Assembly: GCF_001540865.1 (NCBI RefSeq)
Contig: NC_033627.1
Coordinates: 9,339,267 to 9,403,266 of the forward strand
Direction of reading: 5' to 3'
DNA: 64,000 bases
Origin: Ananas comosus
Lineage: Eukaryota; Streptophyta; Magnoliopsida; Poales; Bromeliaceae
Part shown: piece by piece, positions 22,811 through 35,000 of the stretch
Layout of the letters: every line of letters begins with the position of its first letter
Position numbering within the stretch: position 1 is the first letter of the stretch
Translations under genes and position numbers: made by a program
The notes under the pieces: generated by a model
What the model saw: the letters and a program-made list of their open reading frames with translations, nothing else
Told to the model about the DNA's origin: nothing
The model's database searches: none

Positions 22811-23005
22811 ATCATTCGATTAAAATTTGCTGCTTTTGTTTGCCAGAAATAAAGCAGTTAGCATACACGATAAATAAAAGAAATATTCAAACCACCCAAT
22901 ATAGACAATCATCATTCGTTTAAAATTTGCTGCTTTTGTTTGCTAGAAATGAAGCAGTTAGCATACAAGATAAATAAAAGGAATATTCAAACTACCCAAT
23001 ACAAA
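22811..23005 (+). repeat. Tandem duplication, 100-bp unit, two copies
   Basis: The unit starting ATCATTCGATTAAAATTTGC at 22811 recurs at 22911 with about seven substitutions. Both copies end in ACCCAATA. Confidence 0.85.
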
Positions 23006-23949
23006 TTTTGTTGCTAGTATTTCTGCAAATTAAAAAGGAACCAATTATATTATACTACTCTCCATTTATACAAAACAAAGATTTCAACACTAAAAAAAAA
23101 CTTTAAAAATAAAAAATGAATACATTGACATTAAAATTTGCACCCACAGCTACATGAAAAATAAATATATTTGTTGTTTTTTCTTCCCACTCTTTTTCTC
23201 AATCTGTACACGACATACTACTTTGGGCCTTAAGGCACCAGCTTGCCTGAAGCAAGTCTGATTGGTTTTTAGCTAAGCGTCATATTCTTTCGGATGAATT
23301 TGCAAACAAAATGCGCACAATCAACATGCAGTTGAAGCCTTTATCTAATTGGCCTACTGCGCCAAATTGCTAAAAAATAAAATATAGGGTATTTTGATCC
23401 TCTAGGATTCTAAGAATACAAACAGAGCAAACCCGAAGCTTTTTTTCTTCAGTTTTTTTTGACCAACGCCCACCAAAACTGATGACCAGTCCGCAAACAA
23501 TAGTGAATACTATAGTAACAAAATAGCATTCTTTTCTCCAAGAAATTTTTTTAAAATCCTTGGGTGTCTATACGCAGCACATAACTAATGCTAAAGTACA
23601 GAGAATCATATTTTTAATGTTATTTAAATATTATCCTTTCTGCTGTATCAAGTTGATCCACCAAACACTTTAAACAATCCATTTACTCTATATCAAGATT
23701 GGACTTATTTGATAGACATATCCCAGCCTTATATTCACATATAGCCATGTTAAGGGGTTGGGGCATCAATCCTAGTTAAGGATTTTATACCACATAGGAT
23801 AAATCATTTTATACAGAGGAAACAAACCTATATTATTAACAGAGGAAAAGAGGAAGCTATGTTATTAACAGAGGATAAATCATCTCATACTGTGAAAATA
23901 GATAAGCATTGTCTTTAACAAATTTAAACTATTATTTAAAAAAACAACA
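23006..23949. other. Intergenic DNA without recognised genes
   Basis: AT-rich. Near 23822-23857 it contains a segment (CCTATATTATTAACAGAGG and onward) that recurs at about 25148-25192 on the far side of the Mutator-like element. Confidence 0.4.
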
Positions 23950-23958
23950 CAAAGACAA

Positions 23959-25129
23959 GGCCTTTTTGCATAAAAAATCCACTTATTTTGGGCTTTTGCA
24001 AAATCGGGTCACTTTTTTCGTTTTTGCAGATTCGGTCCGTTTTTTCAGTAAACTGACCAAAATACCCTTATTACTTTTTCTCTTTCCTCTTTCTCTCTCC
24101 TCTTCGTTTCTTCCGTTATTTTTTTTTTTCGTTCTTTTTTCGGGCCCGCCGCCGAGCCCCTCCTCCGCCTCCGCAAGCCGAACCCCTCCTCCTCTTCCCC
24201 GCCGCCGCCGCCGAGCCCACCCCCACCGTCGTCTCGCCTCTTCTTTCTCTCTCCTCTTTCTCTCTCCTCCTCAAGCCCCTCCTCACCTCCCCGTCGCCCT
24301 CCTCAAGCCCGCCGCGAAGCTCCGCGTCCTCCTCCTCCTCCGCCTCCACAAGCCGAACCCGCCGCCGCGCGAAGCTCCGCCGCCGAGCCCCTCCTCCTCT
24401 CCCCCGCCGCCGCTGCCGAGTCCACCCCCACCGTCGTCGCCGTCGCCGTCGCCGTCGTCGTCGCCGAGCCCACGTCCCGCCCCTTGCCGACTGCCTCGTC
24501 ACCCTCCAATCGCCTCGTCACTCCCCTTGCTGAGCCCTCGTCACCCCCACCGTCGTCTCCGTCGCCGTCACCGTCGTCTCCGTTGCCGTCGCCAAGCCCA
24601 CGCCCCATTAATGGTGTAATGGTGCACCATTGCACCATTACACCATTAATGGTGCACCATTACACCATTAATGGTGTAATGGTGCAATGGTGCACCATTA
24701 CACTAATGGTGCACCATTACACCATTACACCATGAAATTACACCATTAATGGTGTAATGGTGCACCATTACACTATGAAGAAGAAGAAGAAGCAGCCGCA
24801 GCGCGCCCACGTGCCGGCGGGGTGGGCTCGGCGGCAGCGGCGGGGGAGAGGAGGAGGGGTCGCGGGCGGTGGAGAGGAGGGTGAGGAGGGAGGCAACGGT
24901 AAAGAAGGAGGGTGAGGAGGGAGGCGACGGTCCGATCCGCCTCTTTTTTTTCGGCGAGAAAAAAAAAAAGAACGACAGAAACGAAGAGGAGAGAGAAAGA
25001 GGAAAGAGAAAAAGTAATAAGGGTATTTTGGTCAGTTTGCTGAAAAAGCGGACCGAATCTGCAAAAACGAAAAAGGTGGTCCGGTTTTGCAAAAGTCCAA
25101 AATAAGTGGATTTTTTATGCAAATTGGCC
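23959..25129. mobile_element. Mutator-like non-autonomous element with ~190-bp TIRs and 9-bp TSD
   Basis: The left arm from 23959 (GGCCTTTTTGCATAAAA) and the right arm ending 25129 are inverted copies over about 190 bp (about 23959-24150 and 24940-25129). Shared blocks are CACTTATTTTGG, TTTTGCAGATTCGG, AATACCCTTATTAC and TCTCTCTCCTCTTCG. The 9-bp target duplication CAAAGACAA is perfect (23950-23958 and 25130-25138). The interior is a CCG/CTC-rich block (24150-24605) and a palindromic minisatellite (24606-24775). Long open frames across the CCG block are composition artefacts. No transposase is encoded. Confidence 0.93.
24606..24775. repeat. Palindromic ATGGTGCACCAT / ACCATTAATGGT minisatellite
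   Basis: A dense array of CACCATTA and TAATGGTG words in alternating orientation, so almost every 10-20 bases can pair with the next. It sits near the centre of the Mutator-like element and would add to cruciform potential from its long TIRs. Confidence 0.85.
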
Positions 25130-25439
25130 CAAAGACAATAGTAGCATCAACAATCAAACCTATATTATTAACAGAGGAAAAGAGGAAGCTAAAAAAAGGG
25201 GATGGATGGGAGGGGGAAAAAAATAAACACGATCAGACCAATAATAGATATAGGAAACAAACCCATCAAAATTAGCAAGTACATAAGCAGCAATTGAATA
25301 AGTGAACAGAAATAAAGTAAGCACCAAAACAAATAGATTTATATATATAAAAAAAGCATCCACTGTATCGCATCAAAAGCAACTAAAACACCCAAAGTAC
25401 TCCTTCGCAAGTCTTCTGATTTAACACCTATTTCCTGTG

Positions 25440-25760
25440 ATACTAAGCCCCATAAGACTTGGGATTCCTCCTCAACGCCGCCTCTACTATCTTCACAAAT
25501 TCCTAATAAAAAACCCTATCTTTATGTAAATTAACCAAGAAGGTACTTAAAACTAGTTCAAAAAACGATCAAAGAAACAGAAACCAAACCACTCTGAGCT
25601 CATCCTACGGTCGATTTGACGGCCACAGGATCAGAAACTCCGTTGAGATTGTGCCGAAGAGCGAGCTTTCGATAGTTTCACGCGGTGTAGATCTCGGGGT
25701 TGACCTCGAGAAGCTTTCAGCACGCCAAAAGAGCCTCCTTTGAATATCTAAAGAACAACC
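25440..25760 (-). pseudogene. RGTA: Fragment of Rab geranylgeranyl transferase alpha subunit gene
   Basis: Read on the - strand there are two exon pieces. The first (about 25745-25600) gives KEALLAC, then LLEVNPEIYTA and NYRKLALRHNL. The second (25502 to about 25446, after an ATTAG acceptor) gives EFVKIVEAALRRNPKSYGA. These are the prenyltransferase alpha-type repeats (NPE.YTAWNYR, NPKSYGAWHHR) of RabGGTase alpha, which helps attach geranylgeranyl groups to Rab GTPases. Both Trp codons of the repeats are stops (TGA and TAG) and a third stop precedes KLLE, so it is dead. An intron of about 100 bases is kept. The intact gene is not in the window. Confidence 0.72.
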
Positions 25761-25848
25761 CAGATGAGGAACCGTCATAAGGTACCCAAATAAGGCACCA
25801 AAAATGCGATCAAGAGTTTTTTTTGCTCCATGATCGGATTTGGAGACA

Positions 25849-25931
25849 CTATAATAAAATTGCCTTTTAGCGGCAATTTAATAGCGCGATTATTGGACAG
25901 CCGTTAATACTTTTTATTAACTTATGTTTTA
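25849..25931 (+). mobile_element. Possible CACTA-like element end
   Basis: CACTATAATAAAATTGCC followed by GCGGCAATTTAATAGCG resembles a CACTA terminus with a subterminal repeat. Sequence of the same kind (AGCGGCAATTATTTTAAATAGC) resumes at 26515 after the nested Tourist-like MITE. No partner terminus was found, so the call is tentative. Confidence 0.35.
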
Positions 25932-26511
25932 GGGCATGTTTGGTTGCCTGCAAGTGAAACAATAAAAGTGGTATTTTTGTGAAGTGGAATTATTTCGGTT
26001 GTTTGGATTATAAAAGTAAACATATAAGTGACTTTTAAAAAGTGAACCCGTGAAGTGGATTATAACTAAAATCCACTTTTTTTACTTCGGCAAAAAAAAT
26101 TCCGAAGTCGTTGAAAGTGGGCCGCCTATTCTACACGACTTACGAATCGCATCCAAAAACCTTCTTCCATACCATCTACAAAAAATAAATAAAATAAATA
26201 AAAAATAAAAAAAATCGCGGTATCTTAACAAAAAAAATCAACACATCTTCAAAAAATAACAAAGAGAAAGATGTGCCTTATTCCATACCATCTACAAAAA
26301 AAAAATAAAAAAAAACTACTTATCTAAAAAAAATTATTTTATTTTTTCATTTTCTTATATAGAACCAAACAACATAAGTCATAAAAGCTGTATTTTTTTC
26401 TTTCCCTTTTTTGAAACCAAACCCTTGAATTCAAAAGTGACTTTTGTAAAAGTCACTTTTCGAAAAGTGACTTTTTTCACTTCGGTTACTTAAGGACAAC
26501 CAAACATGCCC
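25932..26511. mobile_element. Tourist-like (PIF/Harbinger) MITE with TTA TSD
   Basis: 580 bp with ends GGGCATGTTTGGTTG and CAACCAAACATGCCC (inverted) and the target duplication TTA at 25929-25931 and 26512-26514. The inner sequence AAAGTGACTTTT is also partly palindromic. No coding capacity. Confidence 0.92.
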
Positions 26512-27483
26512 TTAGCGGCAATTATTTTAAATAGCTGTTAATTTTATATTAAGGGTGTGTTTGGTTCGGAGTCAGAATCGGAATCAAAATCGGAATCGAA
26601 ATAATAAGCTGGAAACGGAATGTAAATGACTCATTACCTAATTCTGTTTAGTTTATCACCTGAATCGAAATCGGAATAAATCATTCCCATTGTCAGTGTT
26701 TGGTTCAGATAAATAAAAAAAACGTAATCAGATTAATATATTAACTTTATCTTTATAACATATTATTTTAAATTCAAATTAAAATTTAAATATTAAAAAT
26801 TTACATCAAAATTTTGAAATAAAATTTTAAATCTATTTTTTTAAAAAATTAAACTTTGAAGTTTGAGTGGATAATTCGAAATATAAATTAAATTTCTATT
26901 TATTCAAATTCAAACTTGAAATTATAATTTAAATTTTAATTTGAATCATAAATTTAATTTAAGTTTTAAATAAAAATTGAATAAATCTTTATATAAATTA
27001 AAATTTAATCTAAATTTAAATTCATAAGTTAGATTCGAAATACTTGATTAAATTTTAATTTTTAATTCAAGTTCAAATTAAAATTTAAAATTTAAAATTT
27101 AATTTCTAAATTTAGACTCATATTTTAATTTAAAAAGTTGAAAAAATAAATTTAATCCAAATAAATATCCATTCTGTTCGAATTCAACTTCCAATCCGAC
27201 CTCCCGGGCCAGATTGAAAAAGGGGTGATTGGGGGCATAGTTAGTTAATTCGGAAATTATTCGCGAATTTTTGAAAAGCCGAATAAAACAGCCGTTTTCA
27301 TATTTTTCCCAAAAATTTGGAAAAAGCATGTTTTTTTGGGTAAAAATAATTATTCGCGAATTAAACGCGGTTCGCGAATAATTCGGCCCAAAAGAACGGC
27401 GCGGTTGCTGCCGCATGCTGCAAGCTTGCGACGTGGACTCGCGGGTCTCGCGGGTGGCCCAAAACAGAAAAAAAAAACTTTCA

Positions 27484-27681
27484 GGCCCCGTTTGGATTGG
27501 GGATAAGAGGTAGAATAACCCCTTATTCCCCCTTTATACTCAAACGTTAATTTTTTACGCTAGAATAGTAGTTCTCGGGTACTTAAAATAAGCTGGTATA
27601 ATTATTCCCACTAACATATCCATTTTTTATATATATCTACCGGCTATTTTTTTTATTCTATAGTATCTATCCAAACACCGA
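27484..27681. mobile_element. Possible small MITE inside the hAT element
   Basis: It starts GGCCCCGTTTGGATTGGGG and ends ATCCAAACACCG, so the termini are roughly inverted. The borders and TSD are uncertain. Confidence 0.4.
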
Positions 27682-27745
27682 TCGTCTCTGGAGCAAGTGG
27701 CAAAGGGCTTTGATAATTGGTATCCGAGACCCAAGTCCCAAAACA
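27682..27745 (+). mobile_element. SINE head fragment
   Basis: GGAGCAAGTGGCAAAGGGCTT and TTGGTATCCGAGACCCAAGT match the 5' part of the SINE at 21902-22020, including the A-box. The B-box and tail are missing. Confidence 0.6.
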
Positions 27746-28010
27746 AGGGTTTGCCCTAACTTCTCACCCCTGTGGCGGTGCGGCCCTGCCACCGACCCCT
27801 GCGGCGGTCGCGGTCCTTCCCCTCCCCCTCTTCCCTTCCGGCCGCTCGCCGAACGCCATCGGAAGCCCTCCTCTTCAGAAATCGAAGATCGAAGATCGGG
27901 TTCATCACTCTTCAGAAATCGAAACCCTCCTTCCCGCCTCTTCCTCTTCCTCTTCCGCTTCCGCTATCCAACGATAGATCAGTAATCGGGTGGTTCTTTA
28001 CAAACCAGGT
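27745..28010 (+). other. GC-rich leader-like segment, possibly captured
   Basis: C/T-rich with CCTCTTCCTCTTCCGCTTCC and duplicated CTTCAGAAATCGAA words, ending near a CAG/GTACGATTTG donor-like site at about 28008. It resembles the 5' leader exon of a plant gene. No product was recognised. Confidence 0.35.
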
Positions 28011-28822
28011 ACGATTTGAGTTTTCATTCTTCAAAGCAAAAGTTGGAAGCTTTTAGTCCATCTGATGCATACTTTTTTATACACAAATGGCTCGAGTGCT
28101 TAAATTGAATGTGTCCATTCTCTGACACTTGCAAAAGGAAAATTTTGTTGTGGTCTTTCATGGACCACTGACTCAGTGGGGTTTCTACACTTTATGTATC
28201 TTTTATTTGTTTACTGTTTAGACTTTAGAATTTAGATATGCTAGTATGCACTATGCAAAGTGCCAGTTTCATCTTCTATTTAGTTTCTAACTATGCTTGT
28301 ATGTGAACCTTTTATATTTTACATTTAAATATGGACTATCTTGATCTCTTATTTGCTTAATTATTTATTTATTTTGAGGCATAATATAGTTTACTATTTT
28401 TTTTACTTAATTAGTTTAATTTTGTAGCTCTTTATTCTTATATTCTTAAAAAATATAAGTATTTATGCTAATAGTGTAAATCTTGAGAGAAAAAAAACTT
28501 AATTTAATAGCCGAATTTTTGATCCCGAATTTTTAATTGGTGAACGTATAATATCCGTATAAATCACGTATCCGAATAATTGGCGAATCCGTTTTATAGC
28601 CCTTTTTTTCAATGAATTTAAAAATTAGAAGGCGAATTTTATCCGAATTATACCCGTACCGAATTTTTGCTGAATCCGAATTAACTAACTATGATTGGGG
28701 GATTCCCATTCCACTCGGGTATCGGAATTGGAATGGGACTCTCGCATACCAAACACCCACAAACGGATTTGTCCATTCCGATTCCGATTCCAGGGTGAAA
28801 AAGAAGCGAACCAAACACGCCC

Positions 28823-29021
28823 TAAATATATTTATTTGACAACTAATATAATCCTAACCCTAATTTTAATTCGAACCCAAAATAGCACAATTGGGCTCAC
28901 ACGAGCGCACCTCCCACCCTAACCCTATTCGCTACCCACCCCATTCGCGCCCCCTCCTCCCACCCTAACCCTATTCAACAAAAACTGTGAAGGAGATCTC
29001 CGTTCTCTCTCGTCCTCTCCC
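28823..29021 (+). promoter_or_regulatory. COG3 proximal promoter / 5' leader
   Basis: This 199-bp stretch lies between the Tourist-like element and the COG3 ATG. It contains two copies of a telo-box-like word CCCTAACCCTATTC (about 28916 and 28965) within a duplicated CCTCCCACCCTAACCC unit, and a pyrimidine-rich leader (CGTTCTCTCTCGTCCTCTCC) just before the start. No clear TATA box was seen. Telo boxes are common in promoters of housekeeping plant genes. Confidence 0.5.
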
Positions 29022-32000
29022 ATGGTGACGACCACTCTCCCCAAATCCGGCGCCGTCTCCAAGGGCTACAGCTTCGCCTCCACTTGGGAGCAGGTGATCC
29101 ATCTCCAGAACCTTAATCTCTCCTCCCCTACTCCTAACCTTTCCAGGATACGCAACTCGATGTGATCAGATCTACTAGTTTTTCCTCTCTCCGATCACTA
29201 GATCTCGTTCTCATATGCCGTTTGATTCCGATTTTGTAGAATGCGCCGCTCACGGACCAGCAGAAAGCGACGATCTTGGCGCTCTCCCATACCGTTGCGG
29301 AGCGGCCGTTTCCGCCGAATCTGGTGAGTGATTTGAGGCCCTTTTGATGATCTTATTAGGTTGATTTGTTTGATCTTGGATGCGCATTGTGTTGATCTAG
29401 CTGGTTCGATCTGATGATCTTTTATTGGCTATGTTGCAGTCTCAGAAGGAGATCTCGGTGAAGAGCGGCGAGTTATCGGTTTCGATGGAAGATTCTACTT
29501 TCGAAAAGGCCGGGCAGATAGATGCTGTTTTGGTTAACACGCATCAGGTTTTTCTCCACCTTTGTTTTTGTCATTGTTGGTTTGATCTGTTCTATTTTTG
29601 AATTGCACTTCGAAGAACAGTTATTAATATTCTATGAATTTCAATTCAGATTGGCATTCATGTTATGGGCTTAACTCTGTTTTCATGAAATACTTCTTGA
29701 TAAGCTTTAAGGTTGTGAACAATCAGGATGGCAATTACCTATAGGTTTATGTGTTAATTTTGGATTATATCATCTAGGCGTAAGAGATAATTTGCCATCT
29801 TAATTGGAGTTTGAATATCTTTTTTCTAGCTTATGATATCTTTATCTTGAAGCCTAATACATTCTTAGTGGGGTTTGAGGGAAATCGTTAAATCCATTGA
29901 GCCTCATGGCTTTTGCTACTGTTTGATTGTTTTCAGTATTCTATCCAACTGAAGTTCCAGGCACTTTTTGGTGAAGTTCTAATGTTCTATATAGGAAGAA
30001 GAGTCATGCAAATTGGCAAAATGGAAGTTAATTTCACCTAGAGGCAAATTCGTTTGTAAAAATGCAAGTTGTCTTTTCATGCTGGCCCAGTATATTTCTG
30101 ATTAATTTTCTGTGACAACCTATTTAGATATATGCCCAGCATATGATGATTATTTATTTGTTTCTGTCAAGGTTTCAAATCTCGTTCGTGCCGCACTGTG
30201 CCGGTGCGGCACGTACCGTGCCCCTAAGAAAAGGGCACGGTACAGGGGGGGGTCTCGGATCCACCCTGTGTGCCGTGGCACCCCTCGCGTGCCGCTCGAG
30301 ACAAAGCGGCACGCGCAAGGGTGCCGCGGCACGTGCAAAGGTGCCGCGGCACTGTGCCGTGCCGTGCTTGTTTTTTTTTTGTTTTTTTGTTTTTTTTTTT
30401 GCCTTTTGTTTGGTTTTTTCTTTTTTCTTTTGTTTTCTAGGGTATTGAGCGCCGGCCGGGCCATCTATATTGTCTTTTTTTTTCACTTTGTTATCTTTTT
30501 TTCAACTTTTGTTTTGCTTTTTGGCGAATGCCTTTTTTTAACTTTTTATTTATCAATATATGAGCAAATTTTTAATTGACATATCTGATCCATACCGCGG
30601 GGGGCGAAGCCCCGCACCCCCCTCGGATGTCGGCCCGAACCCGTAGCCCGCCACTGACATCCATTTTTTCTTCGCAAAATATTTTGTCAAAAATTGTCGC
30701 ACCGCGAAGCTTTCGGTGAATCAAGATAACAAAAATCGATCTCCTAAACAAATTTTGATAAGATATTTTTAAAAAGAATAACAAAATAAAAAAATATGGA
30801 TGTAATATTGGGAATATATAGCTTTCTCACAAATACCAGTAATATTTATATCAACATTTTCAAAATAAAATCTTGTATCTGCAGATGATAATATGCCATA
30901 TGATCAAGTGCGACGATCTATGTCGAATTAAACAGTCATCTCTATGTAAAGATGTAAATTTAAATAATTATTATACTTGTGGATTTTATTATTGTATTTT
31001 AATTTCTATTCTACATCAAGTATAGTCATATTTTACTTACAAAAAGCTTACATGCATATTAATTGATGAGTATAGTAAAGTATACATAATAAATATTCAT
31101 AATTATTTATTTAAATCTTTCAAAATAACATTATAAGAGTTTATTGGAACTAAAAAAGCTTAAATAAGTCTGTGCCAAAGCGTGCCAGTAGGAGATCATG
31201 CGTATCTATCGGCACACAAGCGTGCCCCGTGTCGGCACGCAAGCGTGCCTGTGCCGTACCGTGCCAGGGACATAACGGCACCCCTCCGTGCCACGGCACT
31301 TTAAACCTTGACTTTCTGTTGCTCATCGTTTCCATGATTTAGTAGTATAAGGTTAAATGAAGCATCAGCCATTAATTTAATGCTTTTCTGCTTATTGATA
31401 GTGTCAATTTCCTTGTAGTTCTACAAATGGTTTATAGAATTGGAGTCAGCTATGAAGTCCGAGGTTGGTGTTCACAGGTCACTCTTTATCATGAAATAGT
31501 TAGCTTTTATATGATTTTATGTGTTTATTCACTTTCCTAGTTCTTAACAGACAGAGGAGAAGTATCGTTTCTATGTGAATACACTAATGGAACGTTTCCA
31601 AATATGTGATGGAATCCTTCAACAAGTATGCTCGTGTCTATAGCTAATTTTCTTTATTTGTTAGGATTGCAGATCTCAGCCTTGTGAATTTTAAACTGCT
31701 TTAAAGGTACCTCCCCCTTGCAGGTGGATGATACCCTAAATTTGTTTAGTGAGCTGCAGTCACTGCACCAGTCGGTTGCTACAAAGACTAAAACCTTGCA
31801 TGATGCATGCGATCGGCTAGTATGTCCCTGAAACATGTTTTTGTTTTCCTTTTTCATCACCTTTTACAGTTTTGTATGTGTATTTCTTGTTTCTTATTTT
31901 GGATGTGTTAACTGATATTTTTATGGGCATCTAAGTTCTTACTATCAAAGATGTTGTTTCAAATGTGCATGATAATGAGTTTACTAGAAGCTCAATATTT

Positions 32001-35000
32001 GACTCTAAATTTTCTATTTGTATGTTGATGGTTTTGAGGGAAACTAAATTTGTAAATACTACTTGATTATATTATTGCATGTACATACAGAAAGTTTAAT
32101 ATGATTCACTTTTAGACAAGGATTGCCTGTGCCCGTGGCATGGGCTCGTGTCGCACCGTGCTGGTGGCGTACCTACAAGTGGTACAAGTACCATGCCGAT
32201 GGTGTACCGGCAAATGACACGGGTCTGTGCCGCCTGGTAGCTAGAAACTATGGGCGTGCTGCCTTGTATCCAGTGTTTGAAAAGGTGCGAGACGCAAAAA
32301 GATGTAAGACTCTTCTGGTGCCTAGACGCGAGGCACACTGTGAGGCGCGCCTCAAGAAGGTGAGGCGCACATTAATGAATCATTTTCAGTCACTATGAAT
32401 GATGTAGGTATATACAAATTGTTAAGTTGTCACTAATACAATTCTGTAAGCTGAAAATGATTCAATATAAAAACACGTTCAAAAGAAAAAACTGGATCAA
32501 GAAATATGCAATTGAAACAAAAAAAGTAAAAACATATGGGGAAAAAAAATCTCACAAATACATCAAATCCTATAAAAATAACTAAAAACATGTTCAAAAC
32601 AGAAGCACTGGATCAATAAATATGCAATCAAAACAAAAAAATAAAAACATATGGAAAAAAAAGACAAAATCTCACTAATATATCAAATCCTGAAAAAAAT
32701 AACTAAAAAATAGATTCAAAAGAAAAATATTGGAGTATAGAGGCAATACTTACTTGATTGCTCTTGCTTCTTGCCTGCTTGTTGCGGCTGCTCGTGTTCT
32801 GCTGCCGCTGCAAATAAAAAACTGATGCTACTCTTGCTTTCTTGCTACCGCTGCTCCTCATTGCTTGTTCCTGCTGTCAGGATGGCTGAGGATGCTTGCT
32901 GGAAGCCCACGGACAGAGAAGGGACGGAAACACGAGAGGGAGAGGAGAGGGCGGTAGATATATTTCTTTTATGATCTTTTAATAATCTTATCGGGTTAAA
33001 ACATAACATTTATATCCGAAACTCAACAACCTGAAAACTTTAATCCAAAACCCAATAACATTAAATATTGCGAGGTGCGTGCCTTATGTGCGCCTCGCCT
33101 GAGGTGCGCGCCTCAGCAATAGCGCCTCGTCTCGCGCCTAGGCGTCGAGGCGCGCGCAGTAGGCGCACCTTTTCAAACACTGCTTGTATCGCGGCATGCC
33201 GCCTCCGTATCGCCTCATATCGTAGCGTGCCGCCTCTGTATCACTCCTTGCCTGTCCGTATCGAACTAGTACAGTTTGGATAGATCTATTTACTCATTTT
33301 TTCTATTCTAAAATGTCAAAAGTGATCTTTTGATGGTGTCACCGTTTTTCTTGTGCCGGTGCCGGTCACAATGGTACACGTACATCACGATACAAGCCGC
33401 TGTAATGAATATGTTCGCAATTATTATGAGATGTACCGGCACCAAATAAGATTTCACCAGTATCAGCAACATTTATATAGTCGAGAGATCAATCTAGTAA
33501 CCGATGATGACAATTACCGTTATGATCCACCTAGACACTTTATGTACTACTAGCAATGAAGTATAAAAGTTCAGACTTGAGAGTTATGATTTGGACATAT
33601 AGAATTATCTCTAATATTATATATTATTAATTATTAATCTTACATTAGCATTTATACACTTTCATGAGTTGTATATGACTATTTCGGCTTGAACTACATG
33701 AGAGATAATTTGGTTCAAGTTTATATGCATTATAAATCTTAAAATGTCCTAAAAAGCTAACATTACTTGAAAAAAATATCTTGCCAAACAAAGTTTAAAG
33801 TGCCGTGGCACGGGGGCGTGCCGCTCTTTCTCTGGCATGGTACGACACGGGCACACTTCCGTGCCGACACGTGGTACGCATGCGTGCCGATGGATACGCA
33901 TGACCTCCTACTGGCACACTTTGGCACGGATTTATTTAAGTTTTTTTGGTTCCAATAAGTTTTTATAATGTTATTTTGAAAGATTTAGACAAATAATTAT
34001 TTATATTTGCTATGTATAGCTTACTATACTCATCAATTAACATGCATGTAAGCATTTTGTATATGAAGTACAACTATATCTGATGTAGAATAGAAATTAA
34101 AATTCTTTTGTTTTTATTTTTTATTTTATTTGAAAAGTACAACTATACTTGCTGTAACATTTGAAAATTCTTTTGTTTTTAATTTTTTTAGAATTAAAAA
34201 AATTATAACAGATAAAATGACAAAAAAATTTATTTTTTCTAAAAACATTTCAAGATCTATATATTGATTCGATTAGGAAGCATATAATAACTAGAACAAC
34301 CAGAATAGTACGGCAATTACATCCATATTTTTTTATTTTTTATTCTTTTAAAAAATATCTGATCAAAATTTGTTTAAGAGATCGATTTTTATTCCCCTGA
34401 TTCATCGAAAATTTCGCGGTGCGACAAATTTTGACAAAATATTTTGCAAAGGAAAAATGGATGTCTGTGGTGGAAGCGGAGAGCTCAGGTCTTGCGGTAT
34501 GGATTAGATTTGTCAACTAAAAATTTACTTCTATATTAATAAATAAGAAGTTAAATTATAAATTTTTAATTTAACAAAAAAAAAAGAGAAAAAGTCAAAA
34601 GAAAAAGCCAAAAGGCAAAAACAAAGGCATCAGCCAAAAAGCAAAAAAAAAAAGTTGACAAAAAGACAACACAATGTCAAAAAAATAAGAGAAAAGTAAA
34701 AAAAAAGGGCAATATAGATGGCCGGTGGGGGGGGCTCTGTATCCCAGAGAACAAAAAAGAAAAAACCAAAAAAAAGCCAAAAAACCAAAAAAAAAAGAAA
34801 AAAAGAAAAAAAGAGGGCGGCACGCGGCATAGTGCCGCGGCACATGGCCGCGTGCTGCTCTGTCTGGAGCGGCATGGGTCATGTGCCGCGGCACCTAGGG
34901 AGGGTCCGAGGCACGGTATGGCATGCCCCGTGCCGTACGGCACGGGGCGGCACTTAATACCTTGGTGCCAAAACCTGCTAGCGTGCCATTGGCACAAGGT

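Larger units (their letters stand above)
27236..28693. mobile_element. hAT-type non-autonomous element with 8-bp TSD
   Basis: 1458 bp. The ends are CATAGTTAGTTAATTCGG and its inverse CCGAATTAACTAACTATG, with a perfect 8-bp target duplication ATTGGGGG (27228-27235 and 28694-28701). Inside are an A/T-rich part with TTCGCGAAT words, a SINE-like head at 27686-27740 and a GC-rich, leader-like segment (27745-28010). No hAT transposase domain was recognised. Confidence 0.92.
26553..28822. mobile_element. Larger Tourist-like element hosting a hAT insertion
   Basis: Ends GGGTGTGTTTGGTTCG and CGAACCAAACACGCCC (one mismatch) and target duplication TAA (26550-26552 and 28823-28825). The arms 26553-27235 and 28694-28822 belong to it. 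The rest is a nested hAT element. Its arms contain repeated GATTCC/GGAATCGG words near both ends. It stops 199 bases upstream of the COG3 start codon. Confidence 0.88.

Noticed and set aside
23909..24619. 236-codon + frame and Arg-rich - strand frames
   Set aside because: They cross the TIR and CCG-rich block of a Mutator-like MITE; low complexity only.
27710..28056. Three overlapping + frames in the hAT element
   Set aside because: Leader-like CT-rich DNA; frames disagree and none shows a domain.
30112..30579. 155-codon frame in COG3 intron 3
   Set aside because: Lies in the GTGCCG/T-run foldback element; composition artefact.
34595..34997. Phe-rich frames on - in COG3 intron 6
   Set aside because: Same foldback family in reverse; A-run translation.
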